Shown one piece after another: positions 1 to 9,052 of a stretch of 64,000 nucleotides of DNA. A program made the translations under genes and the position numbers. The notes under the pieces are model-generated. The model saw only the letters and a program-made list of their open reading frames with translations, was not told the origin of the DNA and made no database searches. The DNA comes from 13-2-20CM-66-19 sp963824395. GTDB taxonomy: Bacteria; Pseudomonadota; Gammaproteobacteria; Steroidobacterales; Steroidobacteraceae. The stretch is from positions 744,001 to 808,000 of the forward strand of contig CAWGPF010000001.1 of the NCBI GenBank assembly GCA_963824395.1, written 5' to 3'. Numbering within the stretch: the stretch's first letter is position 1; each line of letters opens with the position of its first letter.

Positions 1-680
1 TGTACGCCGACCACGCCGCGCTCGCGGTGGCCGACTTCGTGTGCGGCGCGAACGAGAATGACGTGCACCTCACCGGCGTCAACTGGGAGCGCGACGTGCA
101 CGGAGCGCTCGCCGCCGACCTGCGCAACGTCGTCGAGGGCGACCTGAGCCCGACCGGCACGGGCAGGCTGCACATCGCGCGCGGCATCGAGGTCGGCCAC
201 ATCTTCCAGCTCGGGCGCAAGTACAGCGAGCCGATGAAGGCCGCGGTGCTCGATGAGGCCGGCAAGGAGGTCACGCTGCTCATGGGGTGCTACGGCATCG
301 GTGTGACGCGCGTCGTGGCCGCCGCCATCGAACAGAACCATGATGAGCGCGGCATCATCTGGCCGGCGCCGATCGCGCCCTTCCAGGTGGTGCTGGTACC
401 CATGAACCTGCAAAAATCCGCCCGTGTGCGCGAACTCAGTGACCAGCTGTACGCCGACTTCACCGCCGCCGGCATCGAAGTGCTCTACGACGACCGCGAC
501 GCGCGCCCCGGGGTCAAGTTCGCCGACGCGGAGCTGCTTGGCATTCCGCACCGCCTGGTCGTCGGCGAGCGCGGCATCGACGCCGGCAAGCTCGAGTACC
601 GCGGCCGCCGCGACACCGAGAGCACCGAGTTCCCGCTCACCGAGGCGCTCAGCTTCATCCGCGCGCGTTTGCAGGGCTGA
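1..680 (+). CDS. proS: Prolyl-tRNA synthetase, C-terminal part (5' end cut by window)
   Basis: The reading frame is open from base 3, so the gene begins upstream of the window. The visible roughly 225 residues carry the class II catalytic segment (GHIFQLGRKYSEPMKA, then LMGCYGIGVTR, motif 3 with its Arg) followed by an anticodon-binding domain that starts near FQVVLVPMN and ends in a typical ProRS tail. The enzyme charges tRNA-Pro in the cytoplasm. The next gene starts 14 bases after the stop, so the two may be co-transcribed. Identification is firm; only the N-terminal catalytic part and the rest of the insertion domain are out of view. Confidence 0.97.
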   Translation, partial: YADHAALAVADFVCGANENDVHLTGVNWERDVHGALAADLRNVVEGDLSPTGTGRLHIARGIEVGHIFQLGRKYSEPMKAAVLDEAGKEVTLLMGCYGIGVTRVVAAAIEQNHDERGIIWPAPIAPFQVVLVPMNLQKSARVRELSDQLYADFTAAGIEVLYDDRDARPGVKFADAELLGIPHRLVVGERGIDAGKLEYRGRRDTESTEFPLTEALSFIRARLQG

Positions 681-693
681 AGGTACGTCGCCG

Positions 694-1305
694 ATGCGCG
701 CGCGACTTCGCGCCTGGGTGCTGGCGGCGGCAGCCCTGCTCGTGCTGCCGGCCCACGCCGATCAGCAGCGCGATCCTGAGCTCAAGGCTGTCATCGAGAA
801 GGCGATCGCACAGGCGCAGTGCTTCACCGACCAGTACGACTCGGCGGTGTGGTACACGCTGATGGAGCCGCGCCTGCGCAATCTCGTCAAGGAGAAGGAT
901 GAGCGCGTCGACATCCTGCGGCAGGTGTACTGCGAGACGCACCGCCATGGTGAGGCGCGCCTGCCGCCGGGGCTCGTCATGGCGCTCATCGACGTCGAGA
1001 GCCGCTTTGATCGCTGGGCGGTCTCCGGCGCCGGCGCCGTCGGCCTCATGCAGGTGATGCCGTTCTGGCCCGAGAAGCTCGGCCTGCACCGCTACGAGCT
1101 GGTGCACGTCGCCCCCAACATCCGCATGGGCTGCGCGATCCTGCGCTTTTACATGACGTACGAGCACAACGACGTACGCCGCGCACTCGCCCGCTACAAC
1201 GGCAGCGTCGGCCGCCGCGATTATCCGGATCTGGTGATCGGCCGCTGGACGCGCTGGGGCGGCGCGGACGACCTGGGCTTCCCGAAACTTCCCACGCAGC
1301 GCTGA
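694..1305 (+). CDS. Periplasmic lytic transglycosylase (SLT domain)
   Basis: A 203-residue protein with an N-terminal signal peptide (MRARLRAWVLAAAALLVLPAHA, cut after AHA). The rest is one SLT/lysozyme-like domain: ALIDVESRFDRWAVSGAGA holds the catalytic Glu, GLMQVMP follows, then a run ending in ALARYNGSVG. It should cleave the MurNAc-GlcNAc bond of peptidoglycan with 1,6-anhydro product formation. I start it at ATG 694 because the signal peptide begins there; the frame is open further upstream but overlaps proS in another frame. It lies directly behind proS on the same strand. The subfamily (Slt70-like tail domain versus EmtA/MltC type) is not clear from sequence alone. Confidence 0.9.
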   Translation: MRARLRAWVLAAAALLVLPAHADQQRDPELKAVIEKAIAQAQCFTDQYDSAVWYTLMEPRLRNLVKEKDERVDILRQVYCETHRHGEARLPPGLVMALIDVESRFDRWAVSGAGAVGLMQVMPFWPEKLGLHRYELVHVAPNIRMGCAILRFYMTYEHNDVRRALARYNGSVGRRDYPDLVIGRWTRWGGADDLGFPKLPTQR

Positions 1306-1323
1306 CAGCGGCGCCGCTGTGAG

Positions 1324-3213
1324 TCAGTTCTGCCCCACCGCCCGCCTCGGCGCCTTCTGCGGCGTCGGCAGCATGCGCGCCTCACCCTCGCGCCGCGAAT
1401 CCGCCGCGCCCTCGTAGGTGCCGTCGGGGTGACGCAGGATCGCGTGCAGCCCGGAGTTCTCGGCGTGCCCGGACTTCAGATCGATGCCGCGCTCGCGCAG
1501 TCCCTCGAGCAGCGCCGGGGTGAACCGGTCGGCCTCGCCGGCGAAGCCTTCACCGCGCGCGATGAGGTTCGGCAGCTCTACCGCCTGCTTGAGGGAGAGC
1601 TTCCAGGCGAGCAGTCCCACCAGTGTCTTGGCGTTGTACTCGAGGATCGCCGAGCCCCCGGGTGAGCCGAGCGCGGCCACGAAGTGATTGGCGTGGTCGA
1701 GCACGATGATGGGCGCCATGGAGGAGCGCGGCCGCTTGCCCGGGCGCACGGCGTTGGCCGCCGGGCGGGCACCCTCGTTCGGGTTGAAGCTGAAGTCGGT
1801 GAGCTGGTTGTTGAGCACGAAGCCGCCCACCGTGCGCCCGGAGCCGAACACCGACTCCACCGTGGTCGTCATGGAGACGACATTACCGTCCGCGTCCACC
1901 ACCACGAAGTGGCTGGTGCCGGCGGATTCGTTGGTGGCATCGCGCCCGCGGGCGCTGAACACGCCCGGCTCGGGCGCAGGACCAGCGCGCGTGCCGATGA
2001 GCTGCGCGCGCAGCTTCAGGTAGGCGGGGTCGAGCATGCGCTGCACCGGCACCGGCACGAAGCGCGGATCGGCGACGTAGCGGTCGCGGTCGGCGTACAT
2101 GAGGCGGCTCGCCTGGGCGAACAGGAACCAGGCCTGCGGGTCGTTCGGGGAGCGCGTGGCGATGTCGGTGTGCTCGAGGATCCCGAGCATCTGCAACAGT
2201 GACACCCCGCTTGAGGGGGGCGGCGGCACGCACACCGTGAAGCCGCGGTACGGCCGGCACAGGGGTTCCGACCAGCTGCTCTTGTAGGAGGCGAGGTCCT
2301 GCAGCGCCATGGTGCCGGGCTGCGGCTCGAGGTGCGTGACGCGCACGATCTCCGCGGCGATCGGGCCGGCGTAGAGCGCGCGCGGCCCCTCCTGCGCGAG
2401 GCGCGTGAGGGTGCGCGCGTACTCGGGGTTGCGGAACAGGTCGCCCTCCTCCACCACCTCCCCGTCGGCACGCGAGAACAGCGAGCGGATCTCGTTGGTC
2501 GGCGGGAAGGGCGAGCCCTCACCGAGGAACATGGCGAGACGTGCCGTCACCCGGAAGCCGCCGCTCGCGGCGCGGATCGCGGGCTCAAACAGATCCTTCC
2601 AGCGCAGCGCGCCGCCCTTGGCGTGCGCGGTAAAGAGCATGCCGATGGCGCCCGGGACGCCGGTGGAGCGCCCGCTGCGCACCGCCTCGACGAAGGACAT
2701 CGGGCGCCCGCCCTCCATGAACATGTCGGGGCTTGCGCCGGCGGGCGCGATCTCGCGGCCGTCGATGGCGCTCACCTTGCCGGTGCGGGCATCGTAGTAC
2801 ATGAGGAAGGCACCCCCGCCGATGCCGGAGCTCTGCGGCTCGACGAGCCCGAGCATCGCCTGCACGGCGACGGCGGCATCGAGCGCCTTGCCGCCCTTGC
2901 CGAGGATCTCAAGGCCCGCATCCACCGCGAGCGGGTTGGCCGCGGCCACCCAGGCCTGGTGCGAGTTTGGGGTGAATAGCCGCCGCGGCGCCGGCATCGC
3001 CGGCGCGGGCGCGGGGCCTGAGGGCAGCTCCGCGGGCTGGGTCGGTGCGGGGGCCGCGTCCTGCGGCACGGGCTGCACGGCCGGGGCAGGCGCCGTAGCG
3101 GCGGGCGGCGCTGCCGCTTCCGGAGACGGTTCGGGATCGCCGGCGGCCGCAGCGGCCGCACCGGCGAGGATCAGGGTGGCAAGGAGGGCCGCTGCAGTCG
3201 ATCGCTGGCGCAT
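1324..3213 (-). CDS. ggt: Gamma-glutamyltransferase (glutathione hydrolase)
   Basis: About 629 residues: signal peptide, then a low-complexity Ala/Pro linker of about 60 residues, then the Ntn-hydrolase domain from RRLFTPNSHQAWVAAANPLA. The autocatalytic nucleophile is the Thr in NESAGTSHFVVVDADG, 197 residues from the C-terminus, so self-cleavage would give a small subunit of normal size; GSPGGSAI further on forms the oxyanion and substrate region. It should hydrolyse glutathione and gamma-glutamyl compounds in the periplasm. Two starts compete: ATG at 3213, chosen because it opens the signal peptide, and a TTG at 3228 that overlaps the acylphosphatase stop as TTGA. Neither has a clear Shine-Dalgarno sequence. 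The long Ala/Pro linker is unusual for the family but may only be a spacer. Confidence 0.95.
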   Translation of the reverse strand: MRQRSTAAALLATLILAGAAAAAAGDPEPSPEAAAPPAATAPAPAVQPVPQDAAPAPTQPAELPSGPAPAPAMPAPRRLFTPNSHQAWVAAANPLAVDAGLEILGKGGKALDAAVAVQAMLGLVEPQSSGIGGGAFLMYYDARTGKVSAIDGREIAPAGASPDMFMEGGRPMSFVEAVRSGRSTGVPGAIGMLFTAHAKGGALRWKDLFEPAIRAASGGFRVTARLAMFLGEGSPFPPTNEIRSLFSRADGEVVEEGDLFRNPEYARTLTRLAQEGPRALYAGPIAAEIVRVTHLEPQPGTMALQDLASYKSSWSEPLCRPYRGFTVCVPPPPSSGVSLLQMLGILEHTDIATRSPNDPQAWFLFAQASRLMYADRDRYVADPRFVPVPVQRMLDPAYLKLRAQLIGTRAGPAPEPGVFSARGRDATNESAGTSHFVVVDADGNVVSMTTTVESVFGSGRTVGGFVLNNQLTDFSFNPNEGARPAANAVRPGKRPRSSMAPIIVLDHANHFVAALGSPGGSAILEYNAKTLVGLLAWKLSLKQAVELPNLIARGEGFAGEADRFTPALLEGLRERGIDLKSGHAENSGLHAILRHPDGTYEGAADSRREGEARMLPTPQKAPRRAVGQN

Positions 3214-3224
3214 GCGGGGCGGGT

Positions 3225-3500
3225 TCAAGCGGTGAAGAAGCCGGCAGGGATGTCGGTGGGCTCAGCGACCGCCTCGATCACCTCCACGGAGGTGACCTTG
3301 GAGGCCGAGGAGCCGACCCACAGCCAGTTGACGAAGGCGTCGACCGCCTCACGCTCACCGCAGGCCAGCAGCTCGACGCGACCGTCGGGGAGATTGCGTG
3401 CATAGCCGCGCACCTTCAGCTCCGCGGCGCGCCGCGCCGCGCTGGCGCGGTAATAGACACCCTGGACGCGACCGTCCACGAGGCATTTCTTGGATAGCAT
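3225..3500 (-). CDS. acyP: Acylphosphatase
   Basis: A 91-residue protein of standard family length starting at ATG 3500. It shows GRVQGVYYR, with the catalytic Arg in the phosphate loop, and ARNLPDGRVE, with the catalytic Asn, so it should hydrolyse acyl phosphates in the cytoplasm. The frame is open upstream for about 50 codons, but that part has no similarity to the family and would run under the divergent gene. Its TGA stop shares bases with a possible TTG start of ggt, so the two genes are probably one transcript. Confidence 0.95.
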   Translation of the reverse strand: MLSKKCLVDGRVQGVYYRASAARRAAELKVRGYARNLPDGRVELLACGEREAVDAFVNWLWVGSSASKVTSVEVIEAVAEPTDIPAGFFTA

Positions 3501-3657
3501 TCTTGGAAGCTGAGCGACTCCGACCCCAAGCGTTAATACTACTGTAGATCGCGGCGGCCGGCGGCGCGCAAGGGTGCCGCGCCCCGACTTTTGTGGCAAC
3601 TTAGCGCCCCTCCCGGGGCGTCGTGCGCGACAGTTGCCCTGCAAAGAGAAATCGGGC

Positions 3658-4272
3658 ATGGCGGAAGTGCTGGTGCTGTACTACTCGCGCGGGGGCGCCA
3701 CGGCGCAGCTGGCGCGCCAGGTATGCCGGGGTATCGAGAGCGTGGCCGGCGCCAGCGCACGGCTGCGCACGGTGGCGCCGGTGTCGGCCGCGAACGAGGC
3801 GGCGCCGCAGCCGGTGCCTGAGCGCGGCGCTCCGTACGCGAGCCTTGAGGACCTGAAGGAAACCGATGCCCTGGTGCTCGGCAGTCCTACGCGCTTTGGC
3901 AACATGGCGGCGCCGCTGAAGTATTTTCTCGATGGCACCGCGGCGCTGTGGCTGTCGGGCGCGCTGGCCGGCAAGCCCGCCGGAGTGTTCACGTCCACCC
4001 AGACCATGCACGGGGGCCAGGAGACGACGCTCGTGTCGATGATGCTGCCGCTCCTGCACCACGGCATGATCCTGGTCGGCCTGCCCTATACCGAGCGCGC
4101 TCTCAATGAGACGCAGCGCGGCGGCACGCCCTACGGCGCCTCGCACGTCAGTGGCGCCAGCACCGCCGTGGCCCTGAGCGAGGAGGAGAAGTCCCTCGCC
4201 CAGGCGCTCGGGCGGCGCATCGCGACACTCACCGTGCGCCTCGGCTCAGGCGCCGGCGGCACCCTGCTTTAG
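3658..4272 (+). CDS. wrbA: WrbA-type flavodoxin-like NAD(P)H:quinone oxidoreductase
   Basis: A 204-residue flavodoxin-fold protein. The FMN phosphate loop is YYSRGGATAQLA near the N-terminus; further binding loops are GSPTRFGNMAAPLKYF and FTSTQTMHGGQETT, both characteristic of WrbA. It should reduce quinones by two electrons with bound FMN. It starts at ATG 3658, divergent from acylphosphatase. Its last 27 bases overlap the end of the convergent hda gene. In related genomes a flavoprotein of this type is a common hda neighbour. Confidence 0.93.
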   Translation: MAEVLVLYYSRGGATAQLARQVCRGIESVAGASARLRTVAPVSAANEAAPQPVPERGAPYASLEDLKETDALVLGSPTRFGNMAAPLKYFLDGTAALWLSGALAGKPAGVFTSTQTMHGGQETTLVSMMLPLLHHGMILVGLPYTERALNETQRGGTPYGASHVSGASTAVALSEEEKSLAQALGRRIATLTVRLGSGAGGTLL

Positions 4273-4947
4273 CACCTCGCGGATGAAGGGGATCGTGAGC
4301 CGGCGCTGCGCGACGAGCGCGGCCTCATCGAGCGTATCGAGCAGCTCGTAGAGCGAGGCCATGTCGCGCGGGAAGCGCCGCTGCAGCCATTGCAGCGTCT
4401 CATCGGGCAGCTCGAACCCGCGCACGCCGGCGCGCAGCTTGAGCGCCTGGCCCTGCTCGGCCTCATCGAGCAGGCGCAGCTGCAGCACCGCGCCCGCGGC
4501 GCAGCGTGACCCCAGATCCGGGAGCGCCCAGGCGAGCAGCGCCGGCGGCGCCTGCGCGCCGGCCACCAGGGTGCCCCCTGCGTCCTCCAGCTCACGCAGC
4601 AGCCCGAAGATGCCCCGCTCCCACTCGATGCGCCCGACGACGCTGTCGATGTCATCCAGGCACAGACACTCAAGCTGCGGCAGGCCCTCGAGCACCCCGA
4701 CCCCGAGATGCGCTACCTCGGCGAGCGGCACGTAGCCGGCGCGCAGGCGCGTGCCCGCGACGGCACAGATCGCCTGCAGCAGGTGCGTCTTGCCCGCCCC
4801 GTGAGGTCCGCACAGCCAGGTGAGCCCGCCGGCTGCGCCCGCCGCCACGCGCTGCGCGTGCGCGAGCGCCTCGGCGTTGCGGGCCGGCAGGAAGCTTGCG
4901 AACACCGCCCGGTCCGGCAGGCGCAGCCCCAGGGGAATCTGGCGCAC
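4246..4947 (-). CDS. hda: DnaA-related regulatory inactivator Hda
   Basis: A 233-residue AAA+ protein opening MRQIPLGLRLPD, close to the clamp-binding N-terminus of Hda (Q-I-P-L-x-L). It has Walker A GPHGAGKTHLLQ, Walker B LECLCLDDIDSV, and a C-terminal stretch ending LTIPFIREVLKQ that is typical of Hda. With the beta clamp it stimulates ATP hydrolysis by DnaA and prevents re-initiation. It lacks the DNA-binding domain IV of DnaA. It is downstream of the CDP-alcohol transferase gene (10-base gap) and DUF2066 on the same strand, the usual neighbourhood. Confidence 0.95.
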   Translation of the reverse strand: MRQIPLGLRLPDRAVFASFLPARNAEALAHAQRVAAGAAGGLTWLCGPHGAGKTHLLQAICAVAGTRLRAGYVPLAEVAHLGVGVLEGLPQLECLCLDDIDSVVGRIEWERGIFGLLRELEDAGGTLVAGAQAPPALLAWALPDLGSRCAAGAVLQLRLLDEAEQGQALKLRAGVRGFELPDETLQWLQRRFPRDMASLYELLDTLDEAALVAQRRLTIPFIREVLKQGAAGA

Positions 4948-4957
4948 GGCGGCGCCT

Positions 4958-5512
4958 TCAGTGCAGCGCTGCGCGCGGCGCGAGCCACGCGCGGCGCACG
5001 AAAGCGTTGACGTAGTGGGCCCCGGAGATCACGGTCGTGGCGAGCGTGATGAGCGCGCAGGCGTCCAGCACCTCGCGCGGCGGAAAACCCACGGCCGCGC
5101 CGAGCAGCACCAGCATGACGTACAGCAGCTGCGTTGCGGTGTTGACCTTGCTGATGGCGGTCGGTCGCCCGTGCAGCGGGCCGAACCACACCCGGAAAAT
5201 GAGGGCCCCGAGCCCGATCATGACATCGCGCGCCACGACCGCGGCGGTGAGCCACCAGGGCACGAGATTGAGCCACGCGCACTCGACGTACACCACCATC
5301 AGGAGCAGCTTGTCGGCGAGCGGGTCGAGGAAGCGCCCGAGCTCGGAGGTCCAGCCGTAGCGCTTGGCAAGATAGCCGTCGAGGCCGTCCGAGACGGCCG
5401 CGACGACGAAGAGCGCCAGTGCCACGCGTGGCGCACCGGCGTGCAAGGCGGCGAGCACCGGCCAGATGAGCGCGATGCGCAGCAGGCAGATGAGGTTGGG
5501 AAGGTGACGCAT
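4958..5512 (-). CDS. CDP-alcohol phosphatidyltransferase family membrane protein
   Basis: A 184-residue membrane protein with about five hydrophobic segments. The CDP-alcohol phosphotransferase signature is intact: DGYLAKRYGWTSELGRFLDP followed by LADK, matching DGxxAxR-x8-GxxxDxxxD. It transfers a phosphatidyl group from CDP-diacylglycerol to an alcohol, most likely glycerol-3-phosphate (PgsA-like) or another polar head donor. The exact substrate cannot be fixed from sequence. I start it at ATG 5512; longer frames upstream run under the DUF2066 gene. The position between DUF2066 and hda is widely conserved. Confidence 0.88.
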   Translation of the reverse strand: MRHLPNLICLLRIALIWPVLAALHAGAPRVALALFVVAAVSDGLDGYLAKRYGWTSELGRFLDPLADKLLLMVVYVECAWLNLVPWWLTAAVVARDVMIGLGALIFRVWFGPLHGRPTAISKVNTATQLLYVMLVLLGAAVGFPPREVLDACALITLATTVISGAHYVNAFVRRAWLAPRAALH

Positions 5513-5546
5513 GCGGGCGCTTGGGCTCTTGAGGAACGCGCGGCGC

Positions 5547-6497
5547 CTAGGGCTGATAGTGCAGCAGCACGCGTCCTTGGGAGGAGCCGGTGCGGCCGAG
5601 GTGCGCCTGGCCGGCGAGCGCCTGCTCAAGTCCGGCGGCCCCGCCGCGCACGGTGGCTGCGAACACCAGGCTGTCGGGGGCGGCGGCGATGAGGTTGGCG
5701 CGCCGCACTGCCGGGGTCGCCTGCAAGAGGCGCGTGACGGTCGCGTAGTCGATGAGGGTGCGCACCCCCTCGACCTCGACGCGCGCCTCGCTTTCGGCGG
5801 CCCCGGCGGTGCCGGCCGGTTGCGGCACCAGGTGATCCACGGTGTGGTCGATGCCGGCGGCGAGCGGACCGCTCCAGCTCTCGCTCGCGTCGCGCGCATA
5901 TAAAGTCCACTGCAGCGCGCCGTCCGCGCCACCGCCATCCCCGCGCCCGACCAGAAGCTCATCGCCCCCGAAGCGCTGCGCCGCCTCGAGCAGCGCTGGC
6001 GCGCTCAGGGCCTTGCCGCTGCTGTCCGTGACCGCCATGGGGATCAGGCTGATGGGCAGCCCGCGCGCTGCAGCGACGCGCTCAAGCTCGGCACGCGCCG
6101 CATCCGCCTGCGCACGGCTGCGCGGCGGATCGAGCACCACGAGCGTGAAGGGGCGCTCGCCGTCCCAGGTACTGCGCCCGGCGGCGCTCACCGCCTGCTG
6201 CACCGCCGGGCCGTCGAACACCACCTGCGACTGCCCGTGGGCGCCGGTCGTGTAGCCGGAGACGTACCTGGCGGCATCGGCGATGATGCCCGCGAGCGCG
6301 GGGTCATCGGCCGCCTCGCGGCGCCCGGTGGCGCGCACCAGCGCCTGGCGCATCGCCTCCTGCAGCGCGGTACCCGAGCGCTCGGCGAGGTCCACCTCGT
6401 ACACGCGCACGGGGCGAGCGGCCCACGCTGCCAGCGGCAGCGCGAGAGCCAGGGCGGCAAGACTCAGGAGCAATCCGCGCGCGCCCCGCTGTGTCAT
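5547..6497 (-). CDS. DUF2066 domain protein, exported
   Basis: A 316-residue protein with a signal peptide (MTQRGARGLLLSLAALALAL..., cut near AWAA). It opens with RPVRVYEVDLAERSGTALQEAMRQAL and continues RATGRREAADDPAL, the hallmark of DUF2066 proteins encoded opposite purM in gammaproteobacteria. No enzymatic motif is visible and its function is unknown. An upstream in-frame ATG at 6521 would add eight residues before the signal peptide; 6497 fits the export signal better. It is divergent from purM and begins the run toward hda. Confidence 0.88.
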   Translation of the reverse strand: MTQRGARGLLLSLAALALALPLAAWAARPVRVYEVDLAERSGTALQEAMRQALVRATGRREAADDPALAGIIADAARYVSGYTTGAHGQSQVVFDGPAVQQAVSAAGRSTWDGERPFTLVVLDPPRSRAQADAARAELERVAAARGLPISLIPMAVTDSSGKALSAPALLEAAQRFGGDELLVGRGDGGGADGALQWTLYARDASESWSGPLAAGIDHTVDHLVPQPAGTAGAAESEARVEVEGVRTLIDYATVTRLLQATPAVRRANLIAAAPDSLVFAATVRGGAAGLEQALAGQAHLGRTGSSQGRVLLHYQP

Positions 6498-6621
6498 GGA
6501 ATCCGGAATCGGTCGCGTCATTGTCTGTATCGGGCACGCAACAGCGCGAAGCGGCAGGTACAATACCATACGGCCCCGCGCGCCACGGTGGCCCCTCCCC
6601 GTAGGACACGAACCGACACGC

Positions 6622-7653
6622 ATGACTGAAGGCCCCGGCATTACCTACCGCGACGCGGGCGTCGACATCGACGCCGGCGATGAACTGGTCGAACGCATCA
6701 AGCCGCTGGTGCGCCGCGCACAGCGCCCGGAGGTGCTCGCCGGCATCGGCGGCTTCGGCGCGCTGGTGGAGCTGCCGGCCGGCTACCGCCGCCCGGTGCT
6801 GGTATCGGGTACGGATGGCGTCGGCACCAAGCTGCGCCTGGCGATCGACACCGGGCGGCACGACACCATCGGCATCGACCTCGTGGCGATGTGCGCCAAC
6901 GACGTCGTCGTGCCGGGCGCGGAACCGCTGTTCTTCCTCGACTACTACGCCACCGGCAAGCTGCGCGTCGCGGTCGCCGAGGCGGTGGTGCGCGGCATCG
7001 TCGAGGGCTGCGTGCAGGCCGGTGCTGCGCTCGTGGGCGGGGAAACCGCCGAGATGCCCGGCATGTATCAGGGCGAGGACTACGACCTCGCCGGCTTCTG
7101 CGTCGGGGTCGTGGAGAAGGATGCCATCCTCGATGGCTCCAAGGTCGCCGCCGGCGACGCCATCGTCGGCCTGAGCTCCTCCGGTCCGCACTCCAACGGC
7201 TACTCCCTCATCCGCAAGCTGATCGATACCGCCGGCGCGACGCCCGCCACCCAGCTCGAGGGGCGCAGTCTCTTCGAGCGCCTGCTGGCCCCGACGCGCA
7301 TCTACGTGAAGCCCCTGCTCGCGCTGTTGCGCGCACTGCCGGTGCACGCCCTCGCCCACATCACCGGTGGCGGCCTCACCGACAACATCCCGCGCGTGCT
7401 GCCCGAGGGGCTCGAGGCGCTGCTGTCGCGCGCGCGCTGGCCGCGCGATCCGGTATTCGAGTGGCTGCAGCACGTGGCCGGCATCGACAGCAGCGAGATG
7501 TACCGTACCTTCAACTGCGGCATCGGCATGGTGGTCATCGTGCCGGCGGCGCAGGCCGCCGCGACGGTGGCGTTCCTCAGCGCCCGCGGCGAGAGTGCGC
7601 ACCTCATCGGCCAGGTGCAGCGCGGCGCGCGCGGCGTGTTCATCGAAGAATGA
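6622..7653 (+). CDS. purM: Phosphoribosylformylglycinamidine cyclo-ligase (AIR synthetase)
   Basis: A 343-residue protein of normal PurM length. It has TYRDAGVDIDAGDELVERIK at the N-terminus, GTDGVGTKLRLA, GVDLVAMCANDVVV-like GIDLVAMCANDVVVPGAEPL, GGETAEMPGMY, and GGGLTDNIPRVLP. It closes the imidazole ring in purine synthesis using ATP. A -10-like TACAAT lies at 6559-6564 in the intergenic space, but no convincing -35 goes with it. The TGA stop overlaps the purN start as ATGA, so the two are coupled. Confidence 0.98.
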   Translation: MTEGPGITYRDAGVDIDAGDELVERIKPLVRRAQRPEVLAGIGGFGALVELPAGYRRPVLVSGTDGVGTKLRLAIDTGRHDTIGIDLVAMCANDVVVPGAEPLFFLDYYATGKLRVAVAEAVVRGIVEGCVQAGAALVGGETAEMPGMYQGEDYDLAGFCVGVVEKDAILDGSKVAAGDAIVGLSSSGPHSNGYSLIRKLIDTAGATPATQLEGRSLFERLLAPTRIYVKPLLALLRALPVHALAHITGGGLTDNIPRVLPEGLEALLSRARWPRDPVFEWLQHVAGIDSSEMYRTFNCGIGMVVIVPAAQAAATVAFLSARGESAHLIGQVQRGARGVFIEE

Positions 7654-8318
7654 GCGTGGCCGCGCCGCTGCGGATCACCATCCTGATATCCGGCCGCGGC
7701 AGCAACATGACCGCGATCGCGCGAGCCTGCCTGCAGGGGGAGATCCACGGTGAGGTCGCGCGCGTCATCGCCGATCGTGCCGACGCTGCGGGCCTGGCGA
7801 GCGCGCGTGATCTTGGCGCCGAGACCACCACCCTCGAGCGCCACGCCGGGATGAGCGCAGCAGAGTTCGACGCCGCGCTCGGGGCCGCCATCGATGCCTC
7901 CGGGGCCGACCTGATTGCACTGGCAGGCTTCATGCGCATCCTGTCGGCACCGCTGGTGGCGCGCTACCTCGGGCGCATGCTGAACGTACACCCGGCGCTG
8001 CTGCCCGCTTACCGGGGCCTGCACACCCACCGCCGCGTGCTCGAGGCGGGCGACAGCGAGCATGGTGCCAGCGTGCACTTCGTGACGCCCGAGCTCGATG
8101 CGGGCCCCGTGGTGCTGCAGTCGCGCCTGTGGGTGCGCCCCGAGGACACCGTGGCGGCGCTCGCGGCGCGCGTGCTGCGCACCGAGCACATCATCTATCC
8201 GCGCGTCATCTCCTGGGTCGCGCAGCAGCGCCTGAAGTGGCACGATGGCGCCGCGTGGCTCGACGGCGCACGCCTGGATACACCAATGGTGGAGGACTTC
8301 CGTGCAGCAGTGGCCTGA
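7650..8318 (+). CDS. purN: Phosphoribosylglycinamide formyltransferase
   Basis: A 222-residue formyltransferase with LISGRGSNM (phosphate-binding loop), LAGFMRILS, NVHPALLPAYRGLHTHRRVL containing the catalytic Asn-His region, and HGASVHFVTPELDAGPVVLQ with the conserved Asp. It transfers formyl from 10-formyl-tetrahydrofolate to GAR, two steps before the purM reaction. The start overlaps the purM stop by four bases; its end overlaps the next gene by 17 bases. Confidence 0.97.
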   Translation: MSVAAPLRITILISGRGSNMTAIARACLQGEIHGEVARVIADRADAAGLASARDLGAETTTLERHAGMSAAEFDAALGAAIDASGADLIALAGFMRILSAPLVARYLGRMLNVHPALLPAYRGLHTHRRVLEAGDSEHGASVHFVTPELDAGPVVLQSRLWVRPEDTVAALAARVLRTEHIIYPRVISWVAQQRLKWHDGAAWLDGARLDTPMVEDFRAAVA

Positions 8319-9042
8319 AGCGCGCGCCGGTGGGCGCCGCGTGCGCTGCGCAGTGGCCCTGGGGCTGCTCGCTCTCGCCTTCACCCGGCTCGCCGCGGCC
8401 GCGGAGCTTAAGCCCTACGAGGCCAGCTACAGCGGCATCTGGCACGGCATGACGGTCGCGGTCTCCACCCTCACCCTCGAGCGCTCAGGCGACACCTGGA
8501 CCTATACCTCCAGGAGCGAGCCGCGCGGACTCGGACGCTTGGCCTCCGGGGTGTTCCCGCCGCTGCAGGTGAGCATCGTCAAGGTGAGCGGCGCGGGCGT
8601 GCTGGCGCAGAGCTTCCGCTCCGAGGGAGGGGATGCCTCCAAGGCCGTGAGCCTCAAGTACGACTGGCAGTCCCACCGGGTGACCGGCAGCTACGAGGGG
8701 ACCGCGGTCGATCTGCCCCTCACCCCGCAGGTGCAGGACGACGGATCGGTGCAGCTCGCGCTCATGGCGGAGCTGATCGCCGGGCGCTCACCGGCCGGGC
8801 TGCAGCTGATCGACAAGAACAGCGTGCGCGACTATGCCTTCACGCGCGAGGGCGAGGCGACGCTCCCGACGCCCATGGGCCCGGTGCCCACCGTCATCTA
8901 CCGCGCGCAGAAGGCCTACTCCCCGCGCGTCACGCGCTTCTGGTGCGCGCCGGGCAGCGGCTACATCCCGATGAAGGTCGAGCAGACCAAGGGCGCTGAC
9001 GTGCAGTGGACGCTGCAGATCCAGAGCCTGAAGCGCGACTGA
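8302..9042 (+). CDS. DUF3108 domain protein, exported
   Basis: A 246-residue protein with a hydrophobic export signal (VRCAVALGLLALAFTRLAAAAE) followed by a DUF3108 domain, LKPYEASYSGIWHGMTVAVS ... LERSGDTWTYTSRSEPRG. The start is a GTG at 8302, decided by a GGAGG at 8291-8295 six bases upstream and lying inside the end of purN. The family usually follows purN in gammaproteobacteria; its function is unknown, probably a periplasmic or outer-membrane-associated beta-rich protein. The frame is open upstream, but that part has no export signal and would lie within purN. Confidence 0.88.
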   Translation: MQQWPEARAGGRRVRCAVALGLLALAFTRLAAAAELKPYEASYSGIWHGMTVAVSTLTLERSGDTWTYTSRSEPRGLGRLASGVFPPLQVSIVKVSGAGVLAQSFRSEGGDASKAVSLKYDWQSHRVTGSYEGTAVDLPLTPQVQDDGSVQLALMAELIAGRSPAGLQLIDKNSVRDYAFTREGEATLPTPMGPVPTVIYRAQKAYSPRVTRFWCAPGSGYIPMKVEQTKGADVQWTLQIQSLKRD

Positions 9043-9052
9043 GACTAAGCCC

